Shown: positions 33,647 through 42,009 of the stretch, piece by piece
Numbering within the stretch: position 1 is the stretch's first letter
Layout of the letters: each line of letters begins with the position of its first letter
Source: DASYKT01 sp963718105
GTDB taxonomy: Bacteria > Acidobacteriota > Blastocatellia > Pyrinomonadales > Pyrinomonadaceae
Assembly: GCA_963718105.1 (NCBI GenBank)
Contig: OY970352.1
Coordinates: forward strand, 1,054,001 to 1,118,000
DNA length: 64,000 bases
Reading direction: 5' to 3'
Notes under the pieces: model-generated
The model's database searches: none
What the model was told of the DNA's origin: nothing
The model's input: the letters and a program-made list of their open reading frames with translations, nothing else
Made by a program: the position numbers and the translations under genes

Positions 33647-35521
33647 ATGCAATTTAAGAGAAAACGATACAGTTCTTTGTTAGCGATATTGGTACTGGCA
33701 ACTTTTTTACTAAACAGTTTTCCCGTGCGGGGGCAGGATATTGTTTCGACCTCCGAAGATCTGACCAACGGATCCAGTGTTTTTGTTTTTCGCCAGTCGC
33801 GAAAAGCGCCACAGGCGCGCAGCACTTCAAAAAGCAAGACCGTGAGCCAGCGAAGTTCGGCTCAAAGAACCGAGTCGCGCAAGAAGATCCAGGAGCAGGT
33901 CGCCGCCAATCAAAAATCACGCCCGCACGCGACGAAGGTCAGCAGCCCGGTGCCGCCGACCACCAAGGCAGCTAATACCGCTTCGCGCGAGCAGGCCGCC
34001 AAGGCACTGGCCGGCGCCGCCGAAATGTATCTGGATCAAAACGATCTGGACAAAGCCATCGAGTATTTCAAGAAAGCCGCGGAACTCGATCCAAAAAACG
34101 CCGCGGCAAAACCGGGCTTGAGCGAAGCCTACATTCGTAAAGGTAACAAGACGCTGGACGATGGCCGTCCCGAAACCGCGGCTTATTATTTTGAGGAAGC
34201 TGCGAAAGCGGCCCCGACCAACGCCGGGGCCTATGCGGGTCTGGGCGAATGTTATGACGCAGCCGGCAATAACGATAAAGCGCAGGCAGGGTATGAAAAA
34301 GCCCTCGCTCTCGATCCGACGCTGACCGAACTTTATACTCCACTCGGCATCATCTATTTTCAGAAAGGCGAGATAGCAAAGTCCGAAGGATACCTGTCCA
34401 AGAGCCGAATGATCCGGCCTGACGATCCGGACACGGAGTTGTTTTACGGTTTGATCCTTTCGCGGCAGAACCGCAATGATGAAGCGATCGCCGCCTTCAA
34501 AAGGTCGATCGTAAAAACTTCGACTCCTGAAGCCCATTTATATCTCGGCGAAGCTTATGATCGCGTCGACCGCGATAAAGAAGCAATCACGGAGTACCAG
34601 GAAGCCATCCGCCTTAACCCGCGCTACGTCGAGGCCTACTATAATTTAGGCGTGGTCTATTACAACCGGGAAAAATACCTTGACGCCGTGGCCGCCTACC
34701 AGGAGGCGATCAAATACAAGAACGATTATGCCGAAGCGCACGCTAACCTGGCGGAAACTTACCGGCAGTTGGGATCGGACGAAAGCAACGCGGCAAAGAA
34801 AAAAGATTGGTTTGGCAAAGCCATCGGGGAATATTCGATCGCGGTCGCTTTTCTCAAGGACGATACCGAGCTCTACAGCAGTTATGGTTATACGCTGGGC
34901 CGGTTGGGCAGGTGGACACAGTCCATCGATGCTTTGAAAAAAGCCATCACGCCGAGATCGGATGCCATCGATTACAGCAACCTGGGCTGGGCTTATTACA
35001 ACGGCTCTCAGGAAGACGCCAAGCTGCGGCAGGAAGCGGCATCGAAACAAAAACTGCAGGAAGCGCGCGCGGCGCTGGAAAAAGCGGTCAGCCTGGATAG
35101 TAAATTTGAAGCGGCTTATCTCAATCTGGGCATTACCCAAAACGATCTGGGCGATTTTGCGGCCGCGGTCATTTCGCTGCAGACGGCCCTGAAATTGCAC
35201 AAGAACTGGACCTTTGCATTGAATGAATTGGGCATAGCATTCCGCAAACTTAACCGGCTGGAAGAAGCGGTCGAGCAGTTCAAAAAAGCAACGGACACGG
35301 ACTCTAATTTTGCCGCCGGCTATTACAACCTGGCGGAATCCGAGTACCGCCGCGGCCGCACCAAGGAAGCCAAAAAGGCCCAGGATAAATTGCGAAAACT
35401 TAATCCTAATCTCGCGCGGCAACTGGACGTGATCTTTAGCGGCGCGGTCTTAAACGAAGTGCAAAATCAGGTGCAGCAAAATAACCCGATCACTAAAATA
35501 CCGAGACCGAAATTTCCTTGA
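33647..35521 (+). CDS. Secreted protein with about twelve tetratricopeptide repeats
   Basis: 624 residues. Signal peptide 1-27 (LLNSFPVRGQ). Residues ~45-115 are a Ser/Lys/Arg/Gln-rich linker, then TPR units run to ~600 with the typical W/Y, G, A and P positions (AEMYLDQNDLDKAIEYFKKA, AYYNLGVVYYNREKYLDAVA, AYLNLGITQNDLGDFAAAVI). The tail is Asn/Gln/Pro-rich. It has no enzymatic motif, so it is probably a scaffold for periplasmic or envelope protein complexes. It stands between the delta-60 genes and murB, each side closed by hairpins, so it is likely transcribed alone. GAGGCGG lies upstream of the ATG. Confidence 0.9.
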   Translation: MQFKRKRYSSLLAILVLATFLLNSFPVRGQDIVSTSEDLTNGSSVFVFRQSRKAPQARSTSKSKTVSQRSSAQRTESRKKIQEQVAANQKSRPHATKVSSPVPPTTKAANTASREQAAKALAGAAEMYLDQNDLDKAIEYFKKAAELDPKNAAAKPGLSEAYIRKGNKTLDDGRPETAAYYFEEAAKAAPTNAGAYAGLGECYDAAGNNDKAQAGYEKALALDPTLTELYTPLGIIYFQKGEIAKSEGYLSKSRMIRPDDPDTELFYGLILSRQNRNDEAIAAFKRSIVKTSTPEAHLYLGEAYDRVDRDKEAITEYQEAIRLNPRYVEAYYNLGVVYYNREKYLDAVAAYQEAIKYKNDYAEAHANLAETYRQLGSDESNAAKKKDWFGKAIGEYSIAVAFLKDDTELYSSYGYTLGRLGRWTQSIDALKKAITPRSDAIDYSNLGWAYYNGSQEDAKLRQEAASKQKLQEARAALEKAVSLDSKFEAAYLNLGITQNDLGDFAAAVISLQTALKLHKNWTFALNELGIAFRKLNRLEEAVEQFKKATDTDSNFAAGYYNLAESEYRRGRTKEAKKAQDKLRKLNPNLARQLDVIFSGAVLNEVQNQVQQNNPITKIPRPKFP

Positions 35522-35529
35522 TTTTATGG

Positions 35530-35597
35530 TTTTGAGTCCCGCCTTTAGGCGGCTTTAGCTTCCAATAAAGGAGGCCGCCTAAAGGCGGGACTCAAAA
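35530..35597. repeat. Inverted repeat GAGTCCCGCCTTTAGGCGGC
   Basis: A perfect ~24-bp inverted repeat (35530-35553 and 35574-35597). Each arm contains the palindrome CCGCCTTTAGGCGG. It lies between the TPR gene and murB and could terminate transcription. Confidence 0.8.
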
Positions 35598-35610
35598 CTC
35601 GCTCCATTAG

Positions 35611-36648
35611 ATGACGCCTATTCAGATCCAGGAAAAAGTATCACTCGCGCCTCTGACCACTTTAAAGATCGGTGGTGAGGCGCGTTTTTTCGCGCGCGCG
35701 GAAAGCGAAGAGCAAATACTTGCGGGTCTGGAATTTGCGCGGCAGAATGCGCTGCCGGTTTTTATTCTTGGGGGCGGCAGTAATGTGCTGATCGCCGACG
35801 CCGGGTTTGACGGACTGGTCTTGCAGATGGCGCTCGCCGGGGTCTCTTTCGAAGAAGGCAGGGTCACCGCCGCCGGCGGAGAAGGATGGGACGATCTGGT
35901 GCGGGTGTGCGTGGAAAAAAACCTGGCCGGCCTCGAGTGTTTGAGCGGCATTCCCGGATTTGTCGGCGCGACACCGATACAAAACGTGGGCGCTTACGGG
36001 CAGGACGTGAGTGAGACGATCGCCGCGGTACGCGTCTATGACCGGGAAACCGGCCGCTTCGAAACGATGTCGAACGCCGACTGCGGCTTCTCTTACCGCT
36101 CGAGTGTTTTTAACAGTACGCAAAAAGGCCGCTATATTGTTACGGCGGTAACATACGACCTGACTTTAAACGGGGATCCGTCGATCCGTTATGCCGACCT
36201 GAAAAAATATTTCGAAGGAAAGAATGAAGCTCCCTCACTAAGCGACGTCCGCCAGGCGGTGATAGAGATCCGCGCAAAAAAATCGATGGTGATCTCATCT
36301 GATGATCCTAATTCGCGAAGCGCAGGATCTTTTTTCAAGAACCCGTTGGTAAGTCTCGAAAAATTTGATGAAATTCAATTGAAATGGAGTGGCCAAAGCG
36401 TGCCGTCATTCCCGGCGAATGAAAGTGAAGTAAAGATCCCGGCCGCATGGCTGATCGAAAAGAGCGGATTTCAAAAAGGCTATATTCTGGGAAATGTCGG
36501 GCTTTCAGAAAACCACACGCTGGCGATCATTAACCGGGGAAACGCAAAGGCCGGCGAGGTGCTGGGTTTAATGAACGCCATTCAAGACGCCGTACGAGAA
36601 AATTTCGGCGTAGAGTTAAAACCGGAGCCGGTATTTATCGGTTTTTGA
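35611..36648 (+). CDS. murB: UDP-N-acetylmuramate dehydrogenase
   Basis: 345 residues, the length of type I (E. coli-like) MurB. It reduces UDP-GlcNAc-enolpyruvate to UDP-MurNAc with NADPH and FAD in the cytoplasm, early in peptidoglycan synthesis. FAD-binding segment: FILGGGSNVLI (51-61) and GIPGFVGATPIQNVGAYGQ (113-131). Active-site residues: R163 in SYRSSVF (the YxxxR-type loop), S240 in SAGSFFKNP (proton donor), and E339 in the final PEPVFIGF. The N-terminal TTLKIGG motif is normal. It is not in a mur/dcw cluster here; neighbours are TPR genes. The ATG follows directly after a palindromic repeat and has little Shine-Dalgarno. Confidence 0.97.
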   Translation: MTPIQIQEKVSLAPLTTLKIGGEARFFARAESEEQILAGLEFARQNALPVFILGGGSNVLIADAGFDGLVLQMALAGVSFEEGRVTAAGGEGWDDLVRVCVEKNLAGLECLSGIPGFVGATPIQNVGAYGQDVSETIAAVRVYDRETGRFETMSNADCGFSYRSSVFNSTQKGRYIVTAVTYDLTLNGDPSIRYADLKKYFEGKNEAPSLSDVRQAVIEIRAKKSMVISSDDPNSRSAGSFFKNPLVSLEKFDEIQLKWSGQSVPSFPANESEVKIPAAWLIEKSGFQKGYILGNVGLSENHTLAIINRGNAKAGEVLGLMNAIQDAVRENFGVELKPEPVFIGF

Positions 36649-36670
36649 CGGTAAGACGGCGTGGTAGATC

Positions 36671-36781
36671 TGGGAGCGCCGGTGTCCTGCCGGCAAGATC
36701 GCAAAGCGATCTAAAAACGTCTTTTCTTCACGCAAGTTAGCGCGACCGGGTCGCGCTTGCCAGCGAGACGCAGGCGCTCCC
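36671..36781. repeat. Composite palindromic repeat GGGAGCGCCGG...GGCGCTCCC
   Basis: Outer arms TGGGAGCGCC and GGCGCTCCCA. Inside are GCCGGTGTCCTGCCGGC, AGATCGCAAAGCGATCT, GCGCGACCGGGTCGCGC and CAGCGAGACGCAGG. The AGATCGC...GCGATCT word also occurs at 43800-43820. Confidence 0.8.
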
Positions 36782-36834
36782 AGGTTCAGAACTTATTTGC
36801 TTATACGGACTTTATAGGTAAAGCCATATAAGAC

Positions 36835-37905
36835 TCAGGGTTTTTTCGCCGGAACATTGCCGCCTGCTTTTTTCAAGAAAGTTTCGTAATCCGCGCGTAA
36901 AGTTTCATTCAACTTTATCGCCATGGACAGATCTTTTGCGGCCTCGGCTTTTTTGCCCTGGGCGAGCAGCAACAGCCCCCGCCGCGCATAGGCATGAGCA
37001 TGCCTCGGGTCCAGCTCCAGCGCTTTGGTAAAATCCGCGATAGCTTTTGCGGGCTCGGTATTTTCCAAAACATTTCCGCGCGCGAAAAAGACATCGGCTC
37101 TATCAGGGGCATTATCCTGCGCCAGCCTTATCGATTCGGTCAAAGCGGCAATAGCCCCGGGAGCATCTCCTTTTTCTTTCCTGACCATACCCAGCAGATA
37201 ATGAAGTTCCGGTTCTTCCGGTTTGAGTGCGATAGCGCGGTCCAGGTCAGCCAGCGCTTTATCGAAATTTTTTTGGGTGGAATAAATAGCGGAACGCATG
37301 CGGTAGCTATCGGCCATTTTCGGAACGATCGCAATGACCCGGCTGTAATCCGTCAAAGCTTCATCATATTTTTTTAGTTCGAAGTACACGGCCGCGCGGT
37401 TGTAATACCCTTCGTATGCCAACGGCGAGAGCGATACCGACCTGTCGTAATCGGCAAACGCTCCTACCAGATCGCCCTTGACTTTTTTCGCGGAGCCGCG
37501 GTTGATCAGGATCTCGGTCATCTTTGGATTTAGCGCGAAAGCCTTGTCAAAATCAGCGATCGCATTGTCGTAGCTGCCCGTTTGATAATACGCGATGCCG
37601 CGGTTGTAGTAGCCCTGCCAATTGGTCGGGGCCAGTTCGATAAATTTTGAATAATCGGCGAGGGCCTTGTCTGTGCTGCCTTTTTCCAAATAAATATTCG
37701 CTCGATTTTGATAAACCCTCACAAAATCGGGGGATAGCTGAACGACCTTGTCATATTCCGCCAGCGCTTCGTCCAGTTTTCCGGCGATCTGAAAGTCGTA
37801 GCCTCGATTGTAGGCGTCCAGCGCCTTTTTGATTTGCGCCTGGGCAATGCCGGCGGCAAAAAAGAGAATGGAAAGCCCCAGGAGAATTTTTTTCACTATG
37901 AACAT
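36835..37905 (-). CDS. Secreted TPR protein
   Basis: 356 residues from the ATG at 37905; a second in-frame ATG nine codons upstream (37932) is possible, but the signal peptide (MFIVKKILLGLSILFFAAGIA) starts best at the former. About nine TPR units fill the mature protein (AYNRGYDFQIAGKLDEALAEY, GYYNRGIAYYQTGSYDNAIAD, AYARRGLLLLAQGKKAEAAKD). The C-terminus is Lys/Pro-rich. No enzymatic domain, so it is probably a periplasmic scaffold. It is divergent from the K+ channel gene. A perfect TATAAT at 37948 in the shared upstream region points toward the channel gene but has no good -35. Confidence 0.88.
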   Translation of the reverse strand: MFIVKKILLGLSILFFAAGIAQAQIKKALDAYNRGYDFQIAGKLDEALAEYDKVVQLSPDFVRVYQNRANIYLEKGSTDKALADYSKFIELAPTNWQGYYNRGIAYYQTGSYDNAIADFDKAFALNPKMTEILINRGSAKKVKGDLVGAFADYDRSVSLSPLAYEGYYNRAAVYFELKKYDEALTDYSRVIAIVPKMADSYRMRSAIYSTQKNFDKALADLDRAIALKPEEPELHYLLGMVRKEKGDAPGAIAALTESIRLAQDNAPDRADVFFARGNVLENTEPAKAIADFTKALELDPRHAHAYARRGLLLLAQGKKAEAAKDLSMAIKLNETLRADYETFLKKAGGNVPAKKP

Positions 37906-38014
37906 GCAATTACTCTTGTCGCCGCTGAGCATTTGGCGTAAAGGCTGTATAATTTATTTTTACCTGAGAACGCCCGCTCCGGCCATTTGAAACAAAGCCG
38001 TTATATCATTTTTG

Positions 38015-39040
38015 ATGAGTACATCACAATCGATCTCGCTACATTCTTTATTTCCGCGGCAGAAACTAGTTTATGCCCTGGTCGCCGTAGTGATCACTAT
38101 TTTTTTCGGGGCGGTGGGCTTTCATTTCATCGAAGGGTTTTCCTGGGGCGACAGTTTTTATGTGGCGGTTCAAACGGTAACCACGGTGGGATACGGTGAC
38201 CTGACGCCGGTCACTCCGGCGGGAAGGCTCTTTGCCACGATCTTTATTTTGTTTGGCGCGGGCACCGCGCTTTACGCATTGACCGCCGTGGCACAGGCGG
38301 TTTTTCAATCCGAAGTGATGTATGCTCTCGGGGTACGGATGAGACGAAGAGAAATGGACAATCTGCAAAATCATCGCATCGTATGCGGAGCGGGACGCGT
38401 CGGCCGCCGGATCATCACGCAGTTAAAGCGGCAGCATATACCGTTCGTAGTGATCGAGAAAAACCGCGAGCGCGTGGCTGCCATGATCGAAAACGGCGAC
38501 ATGGTGATCGTCGGTGACGCCACCCTGGAATCGAACCTGCAAAAAGCGGGCGTCGAGCGCGCGGTCGGCCTGGCGTCCTGCCTGCCTGATGATGCCGATA
38601 ATGTTTATGTCGTTTTGACGGCGCGCGGAATGAATGAAAAACTGCACATCGTGGCCCGCGCGGTGGAAGAAGAGGCCGAGTCAAAATTGATCCGCGCCGG
38701 GGCAAACCGCGTGATCGCGCCGATCGTGATCGGCGGGCGCAGCATGGCCGCGGCGCTGCTAAAACCCGCGCTGGCTGATTTTATGGACTCGATCGTGGCC
38801 GAGGATATGGGCCTGATCTTTGAACAGGTGGAGATCTCGGCCGGATCGTTATTGGCCGATAAGCGCCTGAAAGATGTCGATCTGCGGGTCGAGGTCGACG
38901 TGCTGATCGTGGCCATCCGGCGGGAAAATTCGGAAATGATATTTCACCCTTCGGGCGAGACCGTGCTGATGGAAGGCGATCTGCTGATCGTGATCGGAAA
39001 ATTGGAAGCGATGAAAAAACTTGTCGAGGTTTGCGGTTAG
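38015..39040 (+). CDS. Potassium channel with RCK (TrkA-N/TrkA-C) domain
   Basis: 341 residues from the ATG at 38015 (TTG three bases earlier). Two TM helices (about 18-40 and 72-96) flank a pore loop with the K+ selectivity filter TVGYGD (57-62). Then comes a Rossmann RCK_N domain (IVCGAGRVGRRI, ~122-133; MVIVGDATLES) and an RCK_C domain (~255-340: GSLLADKRLKDVDLRVEVDV, EGDLLIVIGKLEAM). The layout is that of MthK/Kch-type ligand-gated K+ channels of the inner membrane. The next gene starts four bases after the stop, so they form one transcription unit. Confidence 0.95.
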   Translation: MSTSQSISLHSLFPRQKLVYALVAVVITIFFGAVGFHFIEGFSWGDSFYVAVQTVTTVGYGDLTPVTPAGRLFATIFILFGAGTALYALTAVAQAVFQSEVMYALGVRMRRREMDNLQNHRIVCGAGRVGRRIITQLKRQHIPFVVIEKNRERVAAMIENGDMVIVGDATLESNLQKAGVERAVGLASCLPDDADNVYVVLTARGMNEKLHIVARAVEEEAESKLIRAGANRVIAPIVIGGRSMAAALLKPALADFMDSIVAEDMGLIFEQVEISAGSLLADKRLKDVDLRVEVDVLIVAIRRENSEMIFHPSGETVLMEGDLLIVIGKLEAMKKLVEVCG

Positions 39041-39043
39041 CTT

Positions 39044-39907
39044 ATGAAAGTTTTGGTAACAGGGGGCAGCGGTTTTCTCGGGGTACACTTGCGCCGCTAT
39101 TTTGACGCCGACGATTTTTCCCGCCGCAGCGGCGTGGACGTTTTGAATCTGGCCGACGTGCGCCGCGTGGAAGATTACGACGCGGTAATACATCTGGCCG
39201 CGCATCTCGACAAGTCGCCGGAAAATGCCGAGGAGAGTTTTTTGGTCAACGTCGAAGGCACAGTGAACCTTTTGCAGTCGATGCTGCCGAACACCGTTTT
39301 TATTTTTGCTTCGACCCGCGATGTCTACGGAAAATTTGCCGATAATTTTGGCGACGATTTAATGGGGGTCCCGGAAACCTGCCCGACGGATTTTAACGGC
39401 CAATCGGCGCTCGAATGGTCGAAACTGATCGCGGAGCGCTACGTGGAATTTTATGCCGCGCGGCAGGGTTTTCGCTCGGCGATCTTTCGCCTCTCGACCG
39501 TGTACGCGCCCCGCAGCGAAGGCAACGAACCGAATTTTGTCGGCCACTATGCCGATATGATAAATCGCGGCGAGCTATTACATTTGCCTTTCGGCGGGCG
39601 GCCCGTACGCGATCTGCTGCACGTGGACGATCTGGGCTACGCGTGCCGCAGGTTTATGGATGGCGAGATCAGGCAGGGGCTTTATAACATCGGCGGCGGG
39701 CGGGAAAATGCTCTGAGCCTTGCGGAATTGGCGGCGAAAATGGAAGAAGTTTCGGGGCTGCAGGCGGTCATCGAAAAGGACGCCGACGGTGGGGAATCGG
39801 AGCCGCCCGTTCCGCAAAACTATATTTCCGATATTACAAAGGCCCGGGAAGAACTTGGCTGGATCCCTCAAATAAGCCTGGAAGAAGGCTTGAAAACTCT
39901 CTTTTAA
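39044..39907 (+). CDS. NAD-dependent epimerase/dehydratase-like protein with altered catalytic Tyr
   Basis: 287 residues. Extended SDR: TGGSGFLG (6-13), VIHLAAHLDKSPE (48-60), and STRDVYG (90-96) as in UDP-sugar epimerases, then VYAPRSEGNEPNF, RDLLHVDDLGYA and the C-terminal TKAREELGWIPQISLEEGL. The expected YxxxK is LEWSK: L123 replaces the catalytic Tyr while K127 remains (the codon is CTC). The enzyme may be inactive, may use another residue, or may act in binding. It follows the K+ channel gene by three bases and precedes the heptosyltransferase by five, which suggests a nucleotide-sugar or LPS role, but it is not a recognisable HldD. Confidence 0.88.
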   Translation: MKVLVTGGSGFLGVHLRRYFDADDFSRRSGVDVLNLADVRRVEDYDAVIHLAAHLDKSPENAEESFLVNVEGTVNLLQSMLPNTVFIFASTRDVYGKFADNFGDDLMGVPETCPTDFNGQSALEWSKLIAERYVEFYAARQGFRSAIFRLSTVYAPRSEGNEPNFVGHYADMINRGELLHLPFGGRPVRDLLHVDDLGYACRRFMDGEIRQGLYNIGGGRENALSLAELAAKMEEVSGLQAVIEKDADGGESEPPVPQNYISDITKAREELGWIPQISLEEGLKTLF

Positions 39908-39912
39908 TTCGC

Positions 39913-40974
39913 GTGAAGACACCTCTAATAGATCCCGGGCAAATAAAAAAAGTCGTGGTGCGCGGCACTAATTGGGTGGGCGACGCGGTGATGACCATTC
40001 CCGCGCTGCGCGAGCTCCGGCGCATTTTGCCGGCGGCGCAGATCACGCTTTTTACGCCTGAATGGTCGCGCGGAATTTTTGCCGACGCAGACTTTATCGA
40101 TGACATTTTGGTTTTGGAGGGAGCGGGAGTCTGGAGACAGGGAAAGGCCCTGCGCGCGGAAGATTTCGACCTCGCTGTATTATTTACCAACTCATTTTCT
40201 TCGGCGGCCGCGGCAAAGCTCGGCAGCGCAAAATACCGCATAGGATACAAAAACGAAGGACGCGGTTTTTTGCTGACGCACCCGTTGGACATGCCGGCGT
40301 GGCGCGACGAAAAGCATGAGATCTTTTATTATTTGAATATAGCGGCGGAGCTGGAAACTTTGCTTTACGGCGAAAGCAAAGCCCTGGAAAACGAGCCGCG
40401 TTTTGAATTGACGGTTTCGGAGGAAAGGAAAAATGAAGCGCGGAAAATACTGGCTGACTCCGGATGCGATGCTGATAAAAAGATCGTCGCGTTTTGTCCC
40501 GGTTCGACCAACAGCCGCGCCAAACGCTGGCAGGCGGAAAGCTATGCCGCTCTGGCCGATAAACTCCGGGAAGAATTGGACGCGAATGTTGTCTTGATCG
40601 GCGCGCCGGACGAAGAGCAAGTTTCGCTGAATGTTTCGCAACTGGCAAAACATCCGCCGGTGATGCTTACGGGTAAGACCTCGCTTTCGCAGGTTGTCGC
40701 AATTTTGAGTGTGTGCGATCTGCTGGTTTCAAACGACACCGGCCCGGCGCATATTTCCGCGGCGCTGGGAAAACCGACGCTGGCGATCTTTGGCCCGACA
40801 AATCCGAAGACGACCCGACCTTTTCCGGCGAATGCTGAGATAATAAGAAAAGACGTCGAGTGCTCGCCCTGTATGCTGAGAGATTGCCCGATAGATCATC
40901 GCTGCATGACGCGAATTTCGCCGGACGAGGTTTTTAGGCGCGCACAATTTATTGTGCATAATTTTGCCGAATAA
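39913..40974 (+). CDS. waaF: Lipopolysaccharide heptosyltransferase (WaaF-like)
   Basis: 353 residues, GT9 family. It would transfer L-glycero-D-manno-heptose from ADP-heptose to the LPS inner core at the inner face of the cytoplasmic membrane. Motifs: RGTNWVGDAVMTIPALRELR (17-36, with the general-base Asp at 24), FCPGSTNSRAKRW (194-206), DLLVSNDTGPAHISAALG and LAIFGPTNPKTTRP, the WaaF pattern rather than WaaC. The start is a GTG five bases after the preceding stop, so translation is probably coupled. The next gene, a heptose bisphosphatase, supports the role. A CxxC-type ECSPCMLRDCP segment near the end is common in this group. Confidence 0.92.
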   Translation: MKTPLIDPGQIKKVVVRGTNWVGDAVMTIPALRELRRILPAAQITLFTPEWSRGIFADADFIDDILVLEGAGVWRQGKALRAEDFDLAVLFTNSFSSAAAAKLGSAKYRIGYKNEGRGFLLTHPLDMPAWRDEKHEIFYYLNIAAELETLLYGESKALENEPRFELTVSEERKNEARKILADSGCDADKKIVAFCPGSTNSRAKRWQAESYAALADKLREELDANVVLIGAPDEEQVSLNVSQLAKHPPVMLTGKTSLSQVVAILSVCDLLVSNDTGPAHISAALGKPTLAIFGPTNPKTTRPFPANAEIIRKDVECSPCMLRDCPIDHRCMTRISPDEVFRRAQFIVHNFAE

Positions 40975-40989
40975 ATTCGGCGCTCCATT

Positions 40990-41529
40990 ATGACCGAAAA
41001 TAAAAAACAACCGGCCGTATTTCTCGACCGCGACGGCACGCTGATCGAAGAAGTGAACTTTCTTCACCGCGTGGAGGACCTGCGCTTTTTCGATTTTACG
41101 GATGAAGCCGTGAAGCTATTAAAAGAGAACGGTTTTTTGATCGTCGTGGTCACCAATCAATCGGGCATCGGCCGAAACATCTATGACGAAGCCGCGATGC
41201 ACGGCATTCACGAAAAAATTCAAAGCGACCTGAGCATCGGGCTCGATGCGTTTTATTTTTGTCCGCACCTGCCGGACGCCGGGTGCGCCTGCCGCAAACC
41301 GGGCGTGGGAATGATCGAAAAAGCGCTGGAAGAATTTGATATCGACCCGGACAAAAGCTGGATGATCGGCGATAAGGCCATCGACATCCAGGCGGGAAAA
41401 AATGCCGGGATGAAAACGGCGTTGGTGCTGACCGGTTACGGCGAGAAAGAACTTGAAAAATTGACTGGGCTGCCGGATCTGATCGCGGAAAATTTGCTGG
41501 ATGCGGTGAAAGATATTACCGGTAATTAA
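40990..41529 (+). CDS. gmhB: D-glycero-beta-D-manno-heptose 1,7-bisphosphate 7-phosphatase
   Basis: 179 residues, HAD-IIIA phosphatase. Motif I FLDRDGTL (D13 nucleophile, D15), motif II VVTNQSGIGR, motif III K/D region (RKPGVGM, MIGDKAIDI), and a zinc-binding loop CPHLPDAGCAC (C91, H93, C99, C101), the GmhB signature. It removes the 7-phosphate in ADP-heptose synthesis for LPS core. The gene sits 15 bases after the heptosyltransferase gene in the same operon. The related HisB-N phosphatase shares these motifs, but the context favours GmhB. Confidence 0.93.
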   Translation: MTENKKQPAVFLDRDGTLIEEVNFLHRVEDLRFFDFTDEAVKLLKENGFLIVVVTNQSGIGRNIYDEAAMHGIHEKIQSDLSIGLDAFYFCPHLPDAGCACRKPGVGMIEKALEEFDIDPDKSWMIGDKAIDIQAGKNAGMKTALVLTGYGEKELEKLTGLPDLIAENLLDAVKDITGN

Positions 41530-41536
41530 TTTGCTC

Positions 41537-41595
41537 ACTATCAACTATTTTTCCATTGATCAACAGTTAATAGTTCACAGTGTATAGTTGATAGT
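41537..41595. repeat. Inverted repeat ACTATCAACTAT
   Basis: Arms ACTATCAACTAT (41537-41548) and ATAGTTGATAGT (41584-41595) with an AT-rich spacer holding AACAGTTAATAGTTCAC. It lies between two convergent genes and could end both transcripts. Confidence 0.65.
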
Positions 41596-41621
41596 TTCGG
41601 TTTGAGTGCCTCACTGAGGAT

Positions 41622-41993
41622 TTAACTCCTGCCGAAATCGTCTTCGAAACGTTCGATATCGTCTTCGCCCAAATAATCGCCAAGCTGGATCTCTATAAAG
41701 ACCAGTTGTTCGCCTTCAGAAGGGTTTTCCACGCGATGTTTGGCGCCGACGGGGATGTCGATCGCGCCGCCTTTTTCGACTAGCGTTTCCGTGTCGTTTA
41801 GTGTTACTTTAGCGGTGCCGCGGACGATCTGCCAGTGTTCGGCGCGTTGCGCGTGCCGCTGGTAACTCAGGCGTTTTCCCGGCAGGACCTCGATCCTTTT
41901 AACTTTAAACCCAAGCCCCGCGTCCAATACGGTATAATGACCCCAGGGGCGTTCATCATATTCCGGCGATGTAAAATTTTTTGCTTCCTTCAC
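41622..41993 (-). CDS. Cupin, mannose-6-phosphate isomerase type II-like
   Basis: About 123 residues from a GTG at 41993, preceded by AGAGGA at short distance; a longer frame from a GTG at 42041 would overlap the divergent kinase gene. Cupin motifs: ERPWGHYTVL, GFKVKRIEVLPGKRLSYQRH, AEHWQIVRGTAKVTLND, PVGAKHRVENPSEGEQLVFIEIQ. These match the C-terminal isomerase domain of mannose-1-phosphate guanylyltransferase/PMI-type proteins, here free-standing. Metal-binding His and Glu positions look intact. It probably isomerises mannose-6-phosphate to fructose-6-phosphate or a related sugar phosphate, feeding glycan precursors. Confidence 0.88.
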   Translation of the reverse strand: MKEAKNFTSPEYDERPWGHYTVLDAGLGFKVKRIEVLPGKRLSYQRHAQRAEHWQIVRGTAKVTLNDTETLVEKGGAIDIPVGAKHRVENPSEGEQLVFIEIQLGDYLGEDDIERFEDDFGRS

Positions 41994-42009
41994 TGATCCT
42001 CTGGTTTCG

